Below, piece by piece: positions 23,872-32,517 of a DNA stretch of 64,000 nt. Origin of the DNA: CAIPAT01 sp041665605 (GTDB lineage Bacteria > Verrucomicrobiota > Lentisphaeria > Victivallales > Victivallaceae); NCBI GenBank assembly GCA_041665605.1, contig JBAYIO010000001.1, positions 1 to 64,000 on the forward strand, given 5' to 3'. Position numbers and translations under genes: made by a program. Numbering within the stretch: position 1 is the stretch's first letter; each line of letters starts with the position of its first letter. Under the pieces are notes generated by a model that was not told where the DNA came from, did no database searches, and was given only the letters and a program-made list of their open reading frames with translations.

Positions 23872-25178
23872 AGACCTTTTTCCTCATTGGCCATCGGAAT
23901 TGATTCAAGAATGCTGTCCAGCACATCGTTCACGCTGCGCCATTCCCCCTGATAGCGCAGCTTCAGCCGGATTCTGTGGGCCAGAACCGGCTTGACCATT
24001 TCCCGCACATCCCGCGGAATGACATACTGCCGTTCGTAATAGGCCGCGAGACTCTGACTTACCCGCATCAGCGCCAGCGATGCCCGGGGGCTGCAGCCGT
24101 TGGTCAGCGCCGGATGATTGCGGGTGGCCCCCGAAATCGCCACAATGTAATTCCGCACTTCATCCGAAATATGAATTTTGCGGATTACCGAATGGGTCCG
24201 GACAATATCGCTGGCCTTCACGACATAAGATATTTCATTCAGCGGATGGGAAATCGTCTGCGAACGCAGAATGTCTTTTTCCACTTCCGGCGAGGGATAA
24301 CCGATTGAAAGACGCATCAGAAAACGGTCCAGTTGCGGTTCCGGCAGCGGATACGTGCCGTGATAATCATCCGGATTCTGGGTCGCAATGACAAAAAAAG
24401 GTTTCGGCAGCACATGCGGATGCCCGTCAATGGTCACGACCGATTCCGACATGCACTCCAGCAGGCTTGACTGCGTCCGCGGGGTTGTGCGGTTGATTTC
24501 ATCCGCCAGAATAATATTCCCGAAGATCGGGCCCGGCATGAATTTAAATTCCTTTTTGCTTTCATCGTAAATGGACATCCCGGTAATGTCCGACGGCAGC
24601 ATGTCCGGCGTAAACTGAATCCGCTTGTATACACCCTGGATTGATTTGGAAATAGCCTGCGCCAGCATGCTTTTGCCGACCCCGGGGGCATCTTCGATCA
24701 GCACATGACCATCGGCAAACAGACAGACGATAATGTCCCTGATTACTTCCGGCTTGCCTTTGAACACCCTGGCAATATTATCTTCAAGCTGCTTGATTAT
24801 GACTTTCATGTATTCAAACGAACAGCCTTCATCAAGTCCGACCCTGGTGCTGGCTCCGGAGGAGTTGATATGCGACGGGTTGTCCGGATCGTTGAACACG
24901 ATCATGGTCGAACCGGCCTGAATTACGTCCATATGCTTGATTTCACGCTTTGCCTGCACTGGAGAAGCATTTAGAAAAGTGCCGTTCACGCTTTGCAGAT
25001 CTTCAATAAAAAACTTTTCGCCTTCTCTGGTTATCCGGGTATGTTTTCTGGAAATATCGTTTTTGTCAATTATAATGTCACACTCCAGCCCCCGTCCGAT
25101 AAAAAAATCGTTCTGGGTCATCGGATATTCCCGGCTGCTGCCGGAGCCTTCCTGAACTGTAAATGTCGGCACATTCAT
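23868..25178 (-). CDS. MoxR-family AAA+ ATPase with N-terminal FHA domain
   Basis: The 436-residue product is a fusion. Residues about 5-95 form a forkhead-associated domain, with FIGRGLECDIIID, the phosphothreonine-binding pattern DISRKHTRI and SVNGTFLN. Residues about 125-430 form a MoxR ATPase with Walker A DAPGVGKSMLAQ, Walker B IILADEINR and sensor-1 FVIATQNP. MoxR proteins act as chaperone-like ATPases for DUF58/VWA partners, here the next gene. The FHA domain implies control through a phosphothreonine-bearing partner, so a Ser/Thr kinase elsewhere is likely. Usual MoxR proteins are about 320 residues; the extra length is the FHA part. Confidence 0.9.
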   Translation of the reverse strand: MNVPTFTVQEGSGSSREYPMTQNDFFIGRGLECDIIIDKNDISRKHTRITREGEKFFIEDLQSVNGTFLNASPVQAKREIKHMDVIQAGSTMIVFNDPDNPSHINSSGASTRVGLDEGCSFEYMKVIIKQLEDNIARVFKGKPEVIRDIIVCLFADGHVLIEDAPGVGKSMLAQAISKSIQGVYKRIQFTPDMLPSDITGMSIYDESKKEFKFMPGPIFGNIILADEINRTTPRTQSSLLECMSESVVTIDGHPHVLPKPFFVIATQNPDDYHGTYPLPEPQLDRFLMRLSIGYPSPEVEKDILRSQTISHPLNEISYVVKASDIVRTHSVIRKIHISDEVRNYIVAISGATRNHPALTNGCSPRASLALMRVSQSLAAYYERQYVIPRDVREMVKPVLAHRIRLKLRYQGEWRSVNDVLDSILESIPMANEEKGL

Positions 25179-25411
25179 AATATTTCCATCCCCGTAAATT
25201 AGTATTTTTCCACTCCGTGGAAATCACGCGGCCGTCCATGCCTTCCGTAATTCAGTTTCCATCCTGTAACGACGGCCAATAACGCAACGATATAAAGATA
25301 GAACCGGAAAACCTATCCCGCAAGGGAAAATAAAAAAAACCTTTGCACATCCTGTTCCGCCCCGCGGCAAAGAGCAACCGGGGCATCCGGTCGACGCCCG
25401 GCGTTTGAAAT

Positions 25412-28400
25412 TTACCCCCCGGCAGACTGCCGGCCGGGATTAATATTTTTAGCAATAATCTCGATCAACGCTTTCCTTTTGTACGGCTTGCCGATGAAGT
25501 CATCGAATCCGGCTTCCTTATAGCGCTCAGTCATGGGCGACAGCACATGCGCCGTTTGAGCGATATATTTAACCTTCTGTCCGGCATATTTTTTCTGCAG
25601 CCATTGCAGACATTCAAATCCGTCAGCGTCCGGCAGAGAAATATCAATCAGCACAACATCCGGCTTCCGGCCTTTCACGCATTCTTTGCGCATTGCGGCA
25701 AAGGTGTCGACGATCCTGAAGTCCGCGCCTGCATCCGCCAGCAGCTTTTCAAGGTACTTGATATTAAAAGGTTCGTCCTCAACGGCAAGAATATTGAGTC
25801 CGGCAAGAGTTGCGGGAGTTTCAACTGCGGCCGTCGCCGGCGGCAGCGGGGGAGGCACCGCGGTATTGTCAGATACACTTACCGGGAACATTATCGAGAC
25901 AACAGTCCCCTGATTCTCCAGACTTTCAATCCTGATTGTGCCGTCAAGTTTTTCCAGCAGCCGGTGAACTATTGTCAAACCCAGTCCGGTACCGCCATAT
26001 TTCCTGACGGAGGACTGATCCGCCTGATAAAACGGCTGCATGACTTTGCGCAACTTGGCTGCCGGAATTCCGATGCCGGTGTCCCTGACTGTAATCAGCA
26101 AATGACCGCTGGCGCAATCGGCAACAACGCTGATACCGCCATGTTCAGTAAACTTGACCGCATTGCCTACAATATTGAACAGTATCTGCGTCAGCCTGCG
26201 GCAGTCCCCGATAACTTTTACCGGCAGATTGTCAGCTTTGAAATCCAGTGTAATCTTTTTCGCATTGGCTTTATAAACAAATGGATTCAAGCTTTGCCTG
26301 ATATATTCCGCCGGGGAAAATTCCTCATAAATCCGGGTAAAATGACCGGACTCAATACTGGATATCTCCAGTATGTCATTAATTATATCTCTCAAAGATT
26401 CGCCGCATTGCCCGATGATATGAAGATATTCCTTAAATTTCCCGCCCTGGAGGATGCTGTCCAGCGGGAGCTCTTCAGCAAGCATACTGGAAAAACCGAG
26501 TATCCCGTTCAAAGGAGTCCTGATCTCATGAGACATGGTGGATAAAAATTCGCTTTTCGCCCGGTTGGCGGATTCGGCTTCGTCCTTTGCTTTGCGAATC
26601 TCCTCTTCGGTACGAATGCGCTCAAGCGCGATACCGATGCCGGAACCTACATCTTCCATAAAATTAATAAATTCGGGCGACAGCAGATTCCGGCGCTTAT
26701 CGTTAAACTGCAGCAATCCGATGATCTCGTTTCCGCTCCGTAACGGAATCAAGGCCACGGATTCATAGCCTGCCTGCCTGCAGTTATTACGGATTTTTCC
26801 GCAGCAATCCATTTTTTGCACAATCTCGTCCTGCAAATCTGTTGTGCTGTTGGTCCAGAAACTGCCGCCGGGCGAGAAACATGGCAATGCCGGATTAGTT
26901 TTGGCTTGAAGAACGATTCCGCAAATACACGCCAATGACGGTGCGCCTGCCTCATTTCTGCATATCGCGCCGTCTGTGCCGTGAATGCACAGATACCGGT
27001 CCCGCTCTATGAATTCATCAGCAAAGCCGGTGGAAGTATGGTATGGATAATCATTGCCTTCACGAATGCGGATCCCGATCGCCTCCATGCCGGAGAATTG
27101 CTTGAACAGCAGCAAAAGCTGCTTGATAATATCCGCGCGGCAGTCATTCTGATTTAACAGCAACAGGACTTGTTTGGAAAACATCTGCTGATCATCTGTT
27201 ATTTTCCTTCGGGTGATATCGGTATCGGTTCCGCGGTAGCCAAGCAGCTCGCCATGCATATTCAATATCGGCGATCCGTTGGATTCCAGGATCACCGTCT
27301 GCCCGTTCTTATGCAGAACCGGACTGATAAATTTCCTGAAAGGTCGTTTATCCGCAAATATCGCCAGCGCCGCGGGCTTCAGCTCTTCGCATATTTCAGG
27401 AGCCAGAAGATCAAAGAAATATTTTTTGCCGATTAATTCATCCGGCGAATATCCCAGTACATTCCTGACTGCATCGCTGATGTATGCAATTTTCCCCGAA
27501 GCGTCAAACTCCCAAATCATATCAACAGCGTTTTCCGCAATATCTTTAAACCGGCTTTCGCTCTCCATTAATTTTTGCTCAGCCTGTATCCGCTCCGTAA
27601 TGTCCCAACTGACGCCGAGAATACTGACCGCATTCCCTTCTTTATCACAATGGACTTTGCCGCGCGAATTAATGCAATGAATGCTGCCATCCGGCCAGAT
27701 CGCACGGAATTCAGTTTCATAGCCGCCTTTATCGCTTATTGCCCGGTCAAGTGCCGCTTGTGCTCTTTGCCGGTCATCCGGATGAATAATCAGGAAAAAT
27801 TGTTCCGCGTCTCCGGAAAATGTTCCCGGCTGCAGTCCCATCAGACGCTGCATCTGCTCATCCCATACCCGCGTGTTTTTGATAATATCCCACTCAAATA
27901 TCCCCATACGGGCTGTACTCAGCGCTAAATTCAGACGCTCCTGATTTTTTTGCGTGGTTTCATCGGATTTGATTCCCTGTAACCGTTTAAAGCCGATCTC
28001 GCCAAGCATTTCGGTGAATTTACGGATTACCGCCAGGTTTTTATAGAGCTGCTCTTTCGTAAACACTGGAACTTTGGCGACAGCTTCCAGATACGCCTGT
28101 TCATCAAATCCGTATTTTGCCGCCTGCTTTTTGAAAAAATCCAGCTCCGGCGGTTCCAGAAATAACTGACCGGTAAAAATATTTGCCACATGCATCCCGC
28201 CAATAATGATCGGAGTCGCGCAGTCAACCATGCCATGCGGACAACAATACATGACGGAAGGCCTGGCTTCCGGAAGATGATCCATGATGTATAAGTCACT
28301 TTTGCGGCACTCTTTTTCGGAATCCGGGTTGATGCGATGAAATCTGGTACAGATATCCTGCCAGCCGGATGCCGTAAGAATTTTGCCTTCGAGGTCTATA

Positions 28401-28492
28401 ATCGCGGAAGGAAGACGGAAAGCATCGTAGAGACTGTCCAGTAATTCCTGGATTTTTGGAACATCCACCAAGTCTTGCAGCCTGTATTCCAT
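25412..28492 (-). CDS. Hybrid sensor histidine kinase with PocR, PAS, GAF and receiver domains
   Basis: From the chosen ATG the protein has 1026 residues. It opens with a PocR-type ligand domain (about 1-165; YCCPHGMVDCATPIIIGG with several Cys). Two PAS/PAC units follow (about 190-310 and 315-430), then a GAF-like region (about 440-640) with Cys-rich motifs (CIHGTDGAICR), HisKA with the phosphorylated His in MSHEIRTPLNG, a HATPase (DTGIGIP, GGTGLGL) and a C-terminal receiver with phosphoacceptor Asp in VLIDISLPD. No membrane segment is seen. The longer frame begins at 28525, but GGAG nine bases ahead of the ATG at 28492 supports the shorter start. The PAS units closely resemble those of the sensor at 5278-8022. 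Confidence 0.9.
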   Translation of the reverse strand: MEYRLQDLVDVPKIQELLDSLYDAFRLPSAIIDLEGKILTASGWQDICTRFHRINPDSEKECRKSDLYIMDHLPEARPSVMYCCPHGMVDCATPIIIGGMHVANIFTGQLFLEPPELDFFKKQAAKYGFDEQAYLEAVAKVPVFTKEQLYKNLAVIRKFTEMLGEIGFKRLQGIKSDETTQKNQERLNLALSTARMGIFEWDIIKNTRVWDEQMQRLMGLQPGTFSGDAEQFFLIIHPDDRQRAQAALDRAISDKGGYETEFRAIWPDGSIHCINSRGKVHCDKEGNAVSILGVSWDITERIQAEQKLMESESRFKDIAENAVDMIWEFDASGKIAYISDAVRNVLGYSPDELIGKKYFFDLLAPEICEELKPAALAIFADKRPFRKFISPVLHKNGQTVILESNGSPILNMHGELLGYRGTDTDITRRKITDDQQMFSKQVLLLLNQNDCRADIIKQLLLLFKQFSGMEAIGIRIREGNDYPYHTSTGFADEFIERDRYLCIHGTDGAICRNEAGAPSLACICGIVLQAKTNPALPCFSPGGSFWTNSTTDLQDEIVQKMDCCGKIRNNCRQAGYESVALIPLRSGNEIIGLLQFNDKRRNLLSPEFINFMEDVGSGIGIALERIRTEEEIRKAKDEAESANRAKSEFLSTMSHEIRTPLNGILGFSSMLAEELPLDSILQGGKFKEYLHIIGQCGESLRDIINDILEISSIESGHFTRIYEEFSPAEYIRQSLNPFVYKANAKKITLDFKADNLPVKVIGDCRRLTQILFNIVGNAVKFTEHGGISVVADCASGHLLITVRDTGIGIPAAKLRKVMQPFYQADQSSVRKYGGTGLGLTIVHRLLEKLDGTIRIESLENQGTVVSIMFPVSVSDNTAVPPPLPPATAAVETPATLAGLNILAVEDEPFNIKYLEKLLADAGADFRIVDTFAAMRKECVKGRKPDVVLIDISLPDADGFECLQWLQKKYAGQKVKYIAQTAHVLSPMTERYKEAGFDDFIGKPYKRKALIEIIAKNINPGRQSAGG

Positions 28493-28841
28493 AAAATATC
28501 TCCGCTGGATTAATCCATATCGCAAGTAAAGAATATCCTAATATGATACATAAGTCAAACAGTTTTACGGATTTTTAATATCTGCTTTAAATTATTGAAT
28601 GATTAACTCTCCGAAAAAGCGGGAATATTGCTCATTACTTTAATATTTCCGGGGGTAAAAAAAACGCCGTCAAAAAAAATGCAACCTGTTTTTGATTAGA
28701 TTTTAAAAGAAAATATTGCAAAAATTTTATGTTCATGTTTTGAATAAGATGTTAATCAAGGATAACTTAAGAGGTTTTTACGACTCTCATAAAACTATAA
28801 TTTTTAGAATAAATAGAACAAGAAAGCAAAGAGGCAAAAAA
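28493..28841. other. 350-bp AT-rich divergent intergenic region
   Basis: It lies between the hybrid kinase and the HU gene. No gene is supported; the HU frame can be read back to 28716 but without a usable start. A TATAAT lies close to 28796 without a good -35. Leader and promoter elements for both genes must lie here. Confidence 0.5.
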
Positions 28842-29141
28842 ATGACGAAGCGCGATTTAGTGGTAAAGATTGCCAAGGAAACCAAACTGATCCAGAACGA
28901 TGTGGCTGAAGTTGTTCAGATGACCCTTGATTATGTGGCCGATGAACTGGCTGCCGGCAATACGATCGAACTGAGAAATTTCGGTGTGTTTGAAGTGAAA
29001 GTACGCAAGAGCCGCAAGGGCCGTAACCCGAACCGTCCGAAAAATGAAGTGGTCATTCCTGAACGCGCTGTGGTCAAGTTCCGCGCCGGCAAAGAGCTGA
29101 AAGACCGCGTTGAAAAGCTGAATACCAAAAGCGTTAAATAA
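28842..29141 (+). CDS. HU/IHF-family DNA-binding protein
   Basis: A 99-residue HU-like protein: an N-terminal helical half (KRDLVVKIAKETKL, VQMTLDYVADELAAGNTIELRNFGVFEVK) and the beta arm with R-N-P-R/N-P type tip (RKGRNPNRPKNEVVIPERAVVKF). These dimers bend DNA and structure the nucleoid. The frame extends upstream to 28716, but the family N-terminus and an AGAGG site before the ATG at 28842 fix the start. A strong terminator follows at 29171-29212, so the gene is likely a single transcription unit. HU versus IHF cannot be separated by eye; the RNP tip and conserved GRNP fit both. Confidence 0.93.
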   Translation: MTKRDLVVKIAKETKLIQNDVAEVVQMTLDYVADELAAGNTIELRNFGVFEVKVRKSRKGRNPNRPKNEVVIPERAVVKFRAGKELKDRVEKLNTKSVK

Positions 29142-29170
29142 TATGGTCCGCTTTGGGATATGATAATTAT

Positions 29171-29212
29171 AAATTGCGCCCGGCAAAACCCGCCCGGCGC
29201 AATTTGTTTTTT
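29171..29212 (+). terminator. Rho-independent terminator after the HU gene
   Basis: AAATTGCGCC (29171-29180) pairs with GGCGCAATTT (29196-29205), followed by GTTTTTT. The 10-bp stem and T-tract are a textbook terminator, 30 bases after the HU stop. Confidence 0.9.
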
Positions 29213-29256
29213 ATCCGCGGCCCTGAACTTATGAATAAATTTAAGGTAAGATAAAA

Positions 29257-30519
29257 ATGGCAAACTCTTCTCCGCCTCCCGGAACCGCGGATATTTTTCC
29301 GGAAGAAGCCGCATTGTGGCGTCGCCTGGAGGAAACAGCCAGAACCGTTTTCGGATTGTACGGCTACGGTGAGCTGCGGACTCCGGTTTTTGAATTCACG
29401 GAAGTGTTCAAACGCGGAATCGGCGACCAGACTGAAGTCGTGCAGAAGGAAATGTACAGTTTCGACGACCGCGGCGGACGCAGCCTGACCTTGCGCCCGG
29501 AAGGCACCGCCGGCATCATGCGGGCGCTGCTGGGCACCGATGTCATGAACGGCAACGAAAAACGCGTTTTCTATATGGGCCCGATGTTCCGGGGTGAACG
29601 CCCCGCCGCCGGCCGCCGCCGCCAGTTTCATCAGGTCGGCGTGGAAAACGTCGGACGGGTTGCGCCGGAACTCGACGCCGAATGCATCGCCATGCTGATG
29701 CACTATCTCCGCGAACTCGGCATTCCGGATGCTCAACTGCTGATCAATACCCGCGGCTCCCGCGAGGACCGCAAGCCGGCCGAAGAGGCTTTGCGCACAT
29801 ATTTCAGCGGGCATATCGGCTCCATGTGCAACGACTGCAAAACGCGGCTGGATAAAAATATCTGGCGCATTCTCGACTGCAAGCAGAGCGAATGCAGAAA
29901 GATTATCGATTCAACTCCGGAATACATCACCAGTTTCAGCCGGGAGTCGCAGGATTATTTCAAACGGGTATGCGACGTGCTGAATACGATGGGCATTGAA
30001 TATAAAATCGATCCGCTGCTGGTGCGCGGCCTGGATTATTATGTGCATACCGTTTTTGAAGTGGTCCACTCCGGTCTCGGCGCGCAAAATGCGATTTCCG
30101 GCGGCGGACGCTATGAACTGTTCCTGCCGGAAGAAAACAAGCCGATGCTCGGAGTCGGTTTCGGGATCGGCCTGGAACGTCTGCTGATGGTGCAGGAAGC
30201 GCTGAAAGTTCCTCCCCCGGCGGACAATGTTCAGCCGGTATTCCTGTTGAGCATGGGCGCTCCGGCGAGGGATTTCAATTTAAAGCTGGCCGCCAGCCTG
30301 CGCGCCGCCGGCATTCCCGCTGTGGTTGAAGTCGAAGAAAAAAGCATGAAAGCCCAGATGCGTTACGCCAACAGGGTCAATGCCGGCTATGTAATCATCT
30401 GCGGTGATTCCGAACTGGAAAAAGGCATCGTGGTCTGCAAGGAAATGAAGACTGGAACACAGACGGAATTATCCGCCGGCCAGTTACTCGATTTTTTCAA
30501 AAACATTTGTAAACATTAA
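29257..30519 (+). CDS. hisS: Histidine--tRNA ligase
   Basis: The 420-residue enzyme charges tRNA-His. Class II motifs are visible: motif 1 region near FPEEAALWRRLEETA, motif 2 FRGERPAAGRRRQFHQVG, the HisRS-specific VRGLDYYVHTVFE and GGGRYE, and the class II motif 3 GFGIGLERL. The C-terminal anticodon-binding domain (about 325-420) is present. Length is normal. An AAGG site lies upstream of the ATG. It leads a run of hisS, adk, map and infA with short spacers of 22 bases or overlaps. Confidence 0.96.
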   Translation: MANSSPPPGTADIFPEEAALWRRLEETARTVFGLYGYGELRTPVFEFTEVFKRGIGDQTEVVQKEMYSFDDRGGRSLTLRPEGTAGIMRALLGTDVMNGNEKRVFYMGPMFRGERPAAGRRRQFHQVGVENVGRVAPELDAECIAMLMHYLRELGIPDAQLLINTRGSREDRKPAEEALRTYFSGHIGSMCNDCKTRLDKNIWRILDCKQSECRKIIDSTPEYITSFSRESQDYFKRVCDVLNTMGIEYKIDPLLVRGLDYYVHTVFEVVHSGLGAQNAISGGGRYELFLPEENKPMLGVGFGIGLERLLMVQEALKVPPPADNVQPVFLLSMGAPARDFNLKLAASLRAAGIPAVVEVEEKSMKAQMRYANRVNAGYVIICGDSELEKGIVVCKEMKTGTQTELSAGQLLDFFKNICKH

Positions 30520-30541
30520 TAAACACAAAGGAGCATTAAAA

Positions 30542-31192
30542 ATGCTGAAAAAGAAGAATTTGATCTTTCTGGGAGCTCCCGGAGCAGGCAAAGGCACATT
30601 TTCCGCCATCCTGAAGGAGCAGCATCCGTTCGCGCACATCTCCACCGGAGATATTCTCCGCGCCGAGATTGCCAAAGGCACTGAACTCGGCAAAAAGGCT
30701 TCCGCCATTATGAGCAGAGGCGAGCTGGTCCCGGACGAAATCGTCGCAGGCATGGTCAAAGCCCGTCTGGCACAGCCGGACTGCAACAGCGGCTTCATTC
30801 TTGACGGTTTCCCGCGCACCATCAACCAGGCCGATCTGCTGGGGCAGGCCCTGACCGATGCCGGCAGAAAACTTGACGCCGTCATCTATTTCAAAGTGGA
30901 TGATGAAATGCTGCTGAAACGCCTCACCGCCAGAATCTCCTGCAAAAAATGCGGCAAAATCTATAACAAGCTCTTTTCTCCGCCGAAATCGGAAAAAGCC
31001 TGCGATGATTGCGACGGCGAACTTTTCCAGCGCGCGGATGATTCACTGGAAACCGCGCAGGAAAGACTGAAAGTATTTTACGCCCAGACCCAGCCCCTGA
31101 TCGAATATTATGAGAAAAAAGGCCTGCTGGTGGCGATCACCGAAACTGAAAAAAATAAAGTTCATTCCGCTTTGCTGAAGGAACTCTGCTGA
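30542..31192 (+). CDS. adk: Adenylate kinase
   Basis: A 216-residue long-form adenylate kinase, which interconverts ATP, AMP and ADP. The P-loop is GAPGAGKGT; GFPRTINQAD is the NMP-site motif. The LID contains a four-cysteine zinc site (CKKC ... CDDC), typical of Gram-positives and some other lineages rather than the E. coli LID. An AAAGGAGC site precedes the ATG. The stop overlaps the map start by one base (TGATG). Confidence 0.96.
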   Translation: MLKKKNLIFLGAPGAGKGTFSAILKEQHPFAHISTGDILRAEIAKGTELGKKASAIMSRGELVPDEIVAGMVKARLAQPDCNSGFILDGFPRTINQADLLGQALTDAGRKLDAVIYFKVDDEMLLKRLTARISCKKCGKIYNKLFSPPKSEKACDDCDGELFQRADDSLETAQERLKVFYAQTQPLIEYYEKKGLLVAITETEKNKVHSALLKELC

Positions 31193-31962
31193 TGTCAAAG
31201 CCGGACTGTGTCATTCATACGCCTCAGGAAATTGTCAGCATCCGCGCCGCTGGCGCGGCTGCGGGTTATGTGCGTGACCAGTTGGCCGGTCTGATCCGGC
31301 CGGGGATATCCACCAAGGATATTGACGATCTGGCCGGGCGTTTAATCTTTCAGACCGGCGGCAAAAGTGCGTTTCTGGGTTACCGGGGCTATCCGGGACA
31401 GATTTGCATCTCCGTGAATGACGAAGTCGTTCACGGCATCGGCCGTCCCGACCGGATTATCCAGCCTGAAGACATTGTCAGCATTGATATCGGCGTGGAC
31501 CTGAACGGCGGCATCGGCGATACCGCCGTAACCCTGGCGATGCAGCCGGAAATACCGCCGCGCACCCGTGAATTACTCGAATTTACTGAGCTTGCATTGA
31601 AAGCAGGCATTGAAAAAGCGCGTTCCGGCAACTACGTTAAAGACATCAGCGCTGCGATTCAACGGGTTGCTGATAAAGCTAAATTGGGGATTGTCCGGGA
31701 ATATGTCGGTCACGGCTGCGGCACTAAACTGCACGAGCCGCCCGAAGTCCCGAATTTTGTATGTATTTACCGCGGACCTAAACTGGTGCCGGGAATGGTG
31801 TTGGCGATTGAGCCGATGCTGAACCTCGGAACGCACAAAGTGTTTACAGAGCCTGACCAGTGGACGGTCAGAACTCGCGATGGTAAATTATCCGCTCATT
31901 TTGAGCATATGGTACTTATTACGGAAAGAGAACCGGAGATTTTAACGTGTCAAAAGATGTAA
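31192..31962 (+). CDS. map: Type I methionine aminopeptidase
   Basis: The 256-residue enzyme removes the initiator methionine. Metal ligands of the family are present: the two Asp in DIGVDLNGGIGDTAVT, the His in GHGCGTKLHEPP, and the Glu in LAIEPM and FEHMVLI. Length matches type I bacterial enzymes without an extra N-terminal domain. The start ATG overlaps the adk stop, and the 3' end overlaps infA by 16 bases, so all three are probably translated as a coupled set. Confidence 0.96.
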   Translation: MSKPDCVIHTPQEIVSIRAAGAAAGYVRDQLAGLIRPGISTKDIDDLAGRLIFQTGGKSAFLGYRGYPGQICISVNDEVVHGIGRPDRIIQPEDIVSIDIGVDLNGGIGDTAVTLAMQPEIPPRTRELLEFTELALKAGIEKARSGNYVKDISAAIQRVADKAKLGIVREYVGHGCGTKLHEPPEVPNFVCIYRGPKLVPGMVLAIEPMLNLGTHKVFTEPDQWTVRTRDGKLSAHFEHMVLITEREPEILTCQKM

Positions 31963-32162
31963 TCAAAGTTGAGGGTGTGGTCAGGGAACTGCTGCCGAAC
32001 ACAATGTTCAGAGTGGAACTCGAAAATAAACACATGGTCATCGCTCATATCAGCGGCAAAATGCGCCTGAATTTCATTCGCATTCTGCCCGGTGATTCTG
32101 TAACGATGGAAATGTCTCCCTACGACCTCGGCAAAGGCAGAATTGTATTCAGGAAAAAATAA
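31947..32162 (+). CDS. infA: Translation initiation factor IF-1
   Basis: A 71-residue single OB-fold protein that binds the ribosomal A site during initiation. The sequence VIKVEGVVRELLPNTMFRVEL, then HISGKMRLNFIRILPGDSV, is diagnostic. Start is GTG at 31947, inside the end of map, preceded by a CCGGAG site. IF-1 genes normally start with ATG; GTG together with the overlap suggests coupled or moderated translation. Confidence 0.95.
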   Translation: MSKDVIKVEGVVRELLPNTMFRVELENKHMVIAHISGKMRLNFIRILPGDSVTMEMSPYDLGKGRIVFRKK

Positions 32163-32517
32163 GGATCTGTTAACAAATAAAGTTTACAGATTTTGGCAGG
32201 GATTTTGAGATGATTTTTGTTGCAATTGAGAGGAACATAACGAGTTATGCAACGAACAATTACGGCAAAAATGGCTCAAAAGAACACCAAAATGTAAAGG
32301 TTCTTTTTTAACGGCTCCTAAGCCGTTCTGTCCGGCCTGATATTTTTTCCTCCCGCTGCGGCATATTGCAGCCATTCCTCTTTTTAAGCAATGGATGCCA
32401 TGCGCACTATTCAACCTCCACCGATAATACTGCCGCGATTTCCCGCCAGATTACTGTTCTTTGTTTTGCTTAAATGTTGTAAATAAATAACTTGACAAGT
32501 TTACAACGCTTAACAAT
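32163..32517. other. 355-bp intergenic region with terminator-like hairpins
   Basis: No gene is supported. At 32278-32310 AAAAGAAC pairs with GTTCTTTT and ends in a T-run, a plausible terminator for the infA transcript. Another perfect hairpin (AACGGCT/AGCCGTT, 32310-32327) follows directly. GTTGCA and TGCAAC at 32219-32253 form a loose inverted repeat. The promoter region of nothing obvious lies here, since the next gene ends at 32518 on the other strand. Confidence 0.45.
32278..32310 (+). terminator. Probable terminator of the hisS-adk-map-infA run
   Basis: An 8-bp stem (AAAAGAAC with GTTCTTTT) with a 14-base loop is followed by six T residues. It lies about 115 bases after the infA stop. 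The stem is AT-rich, so efficiency is uncertain. Confidence 0.45.

Noticed and set aside
25547..26545. 332-codon frame antisense to the PocR hybrid kinase
   Set aside because: Long only because the opposite codon use leaves few stops; the kinase domains are unmistakable.
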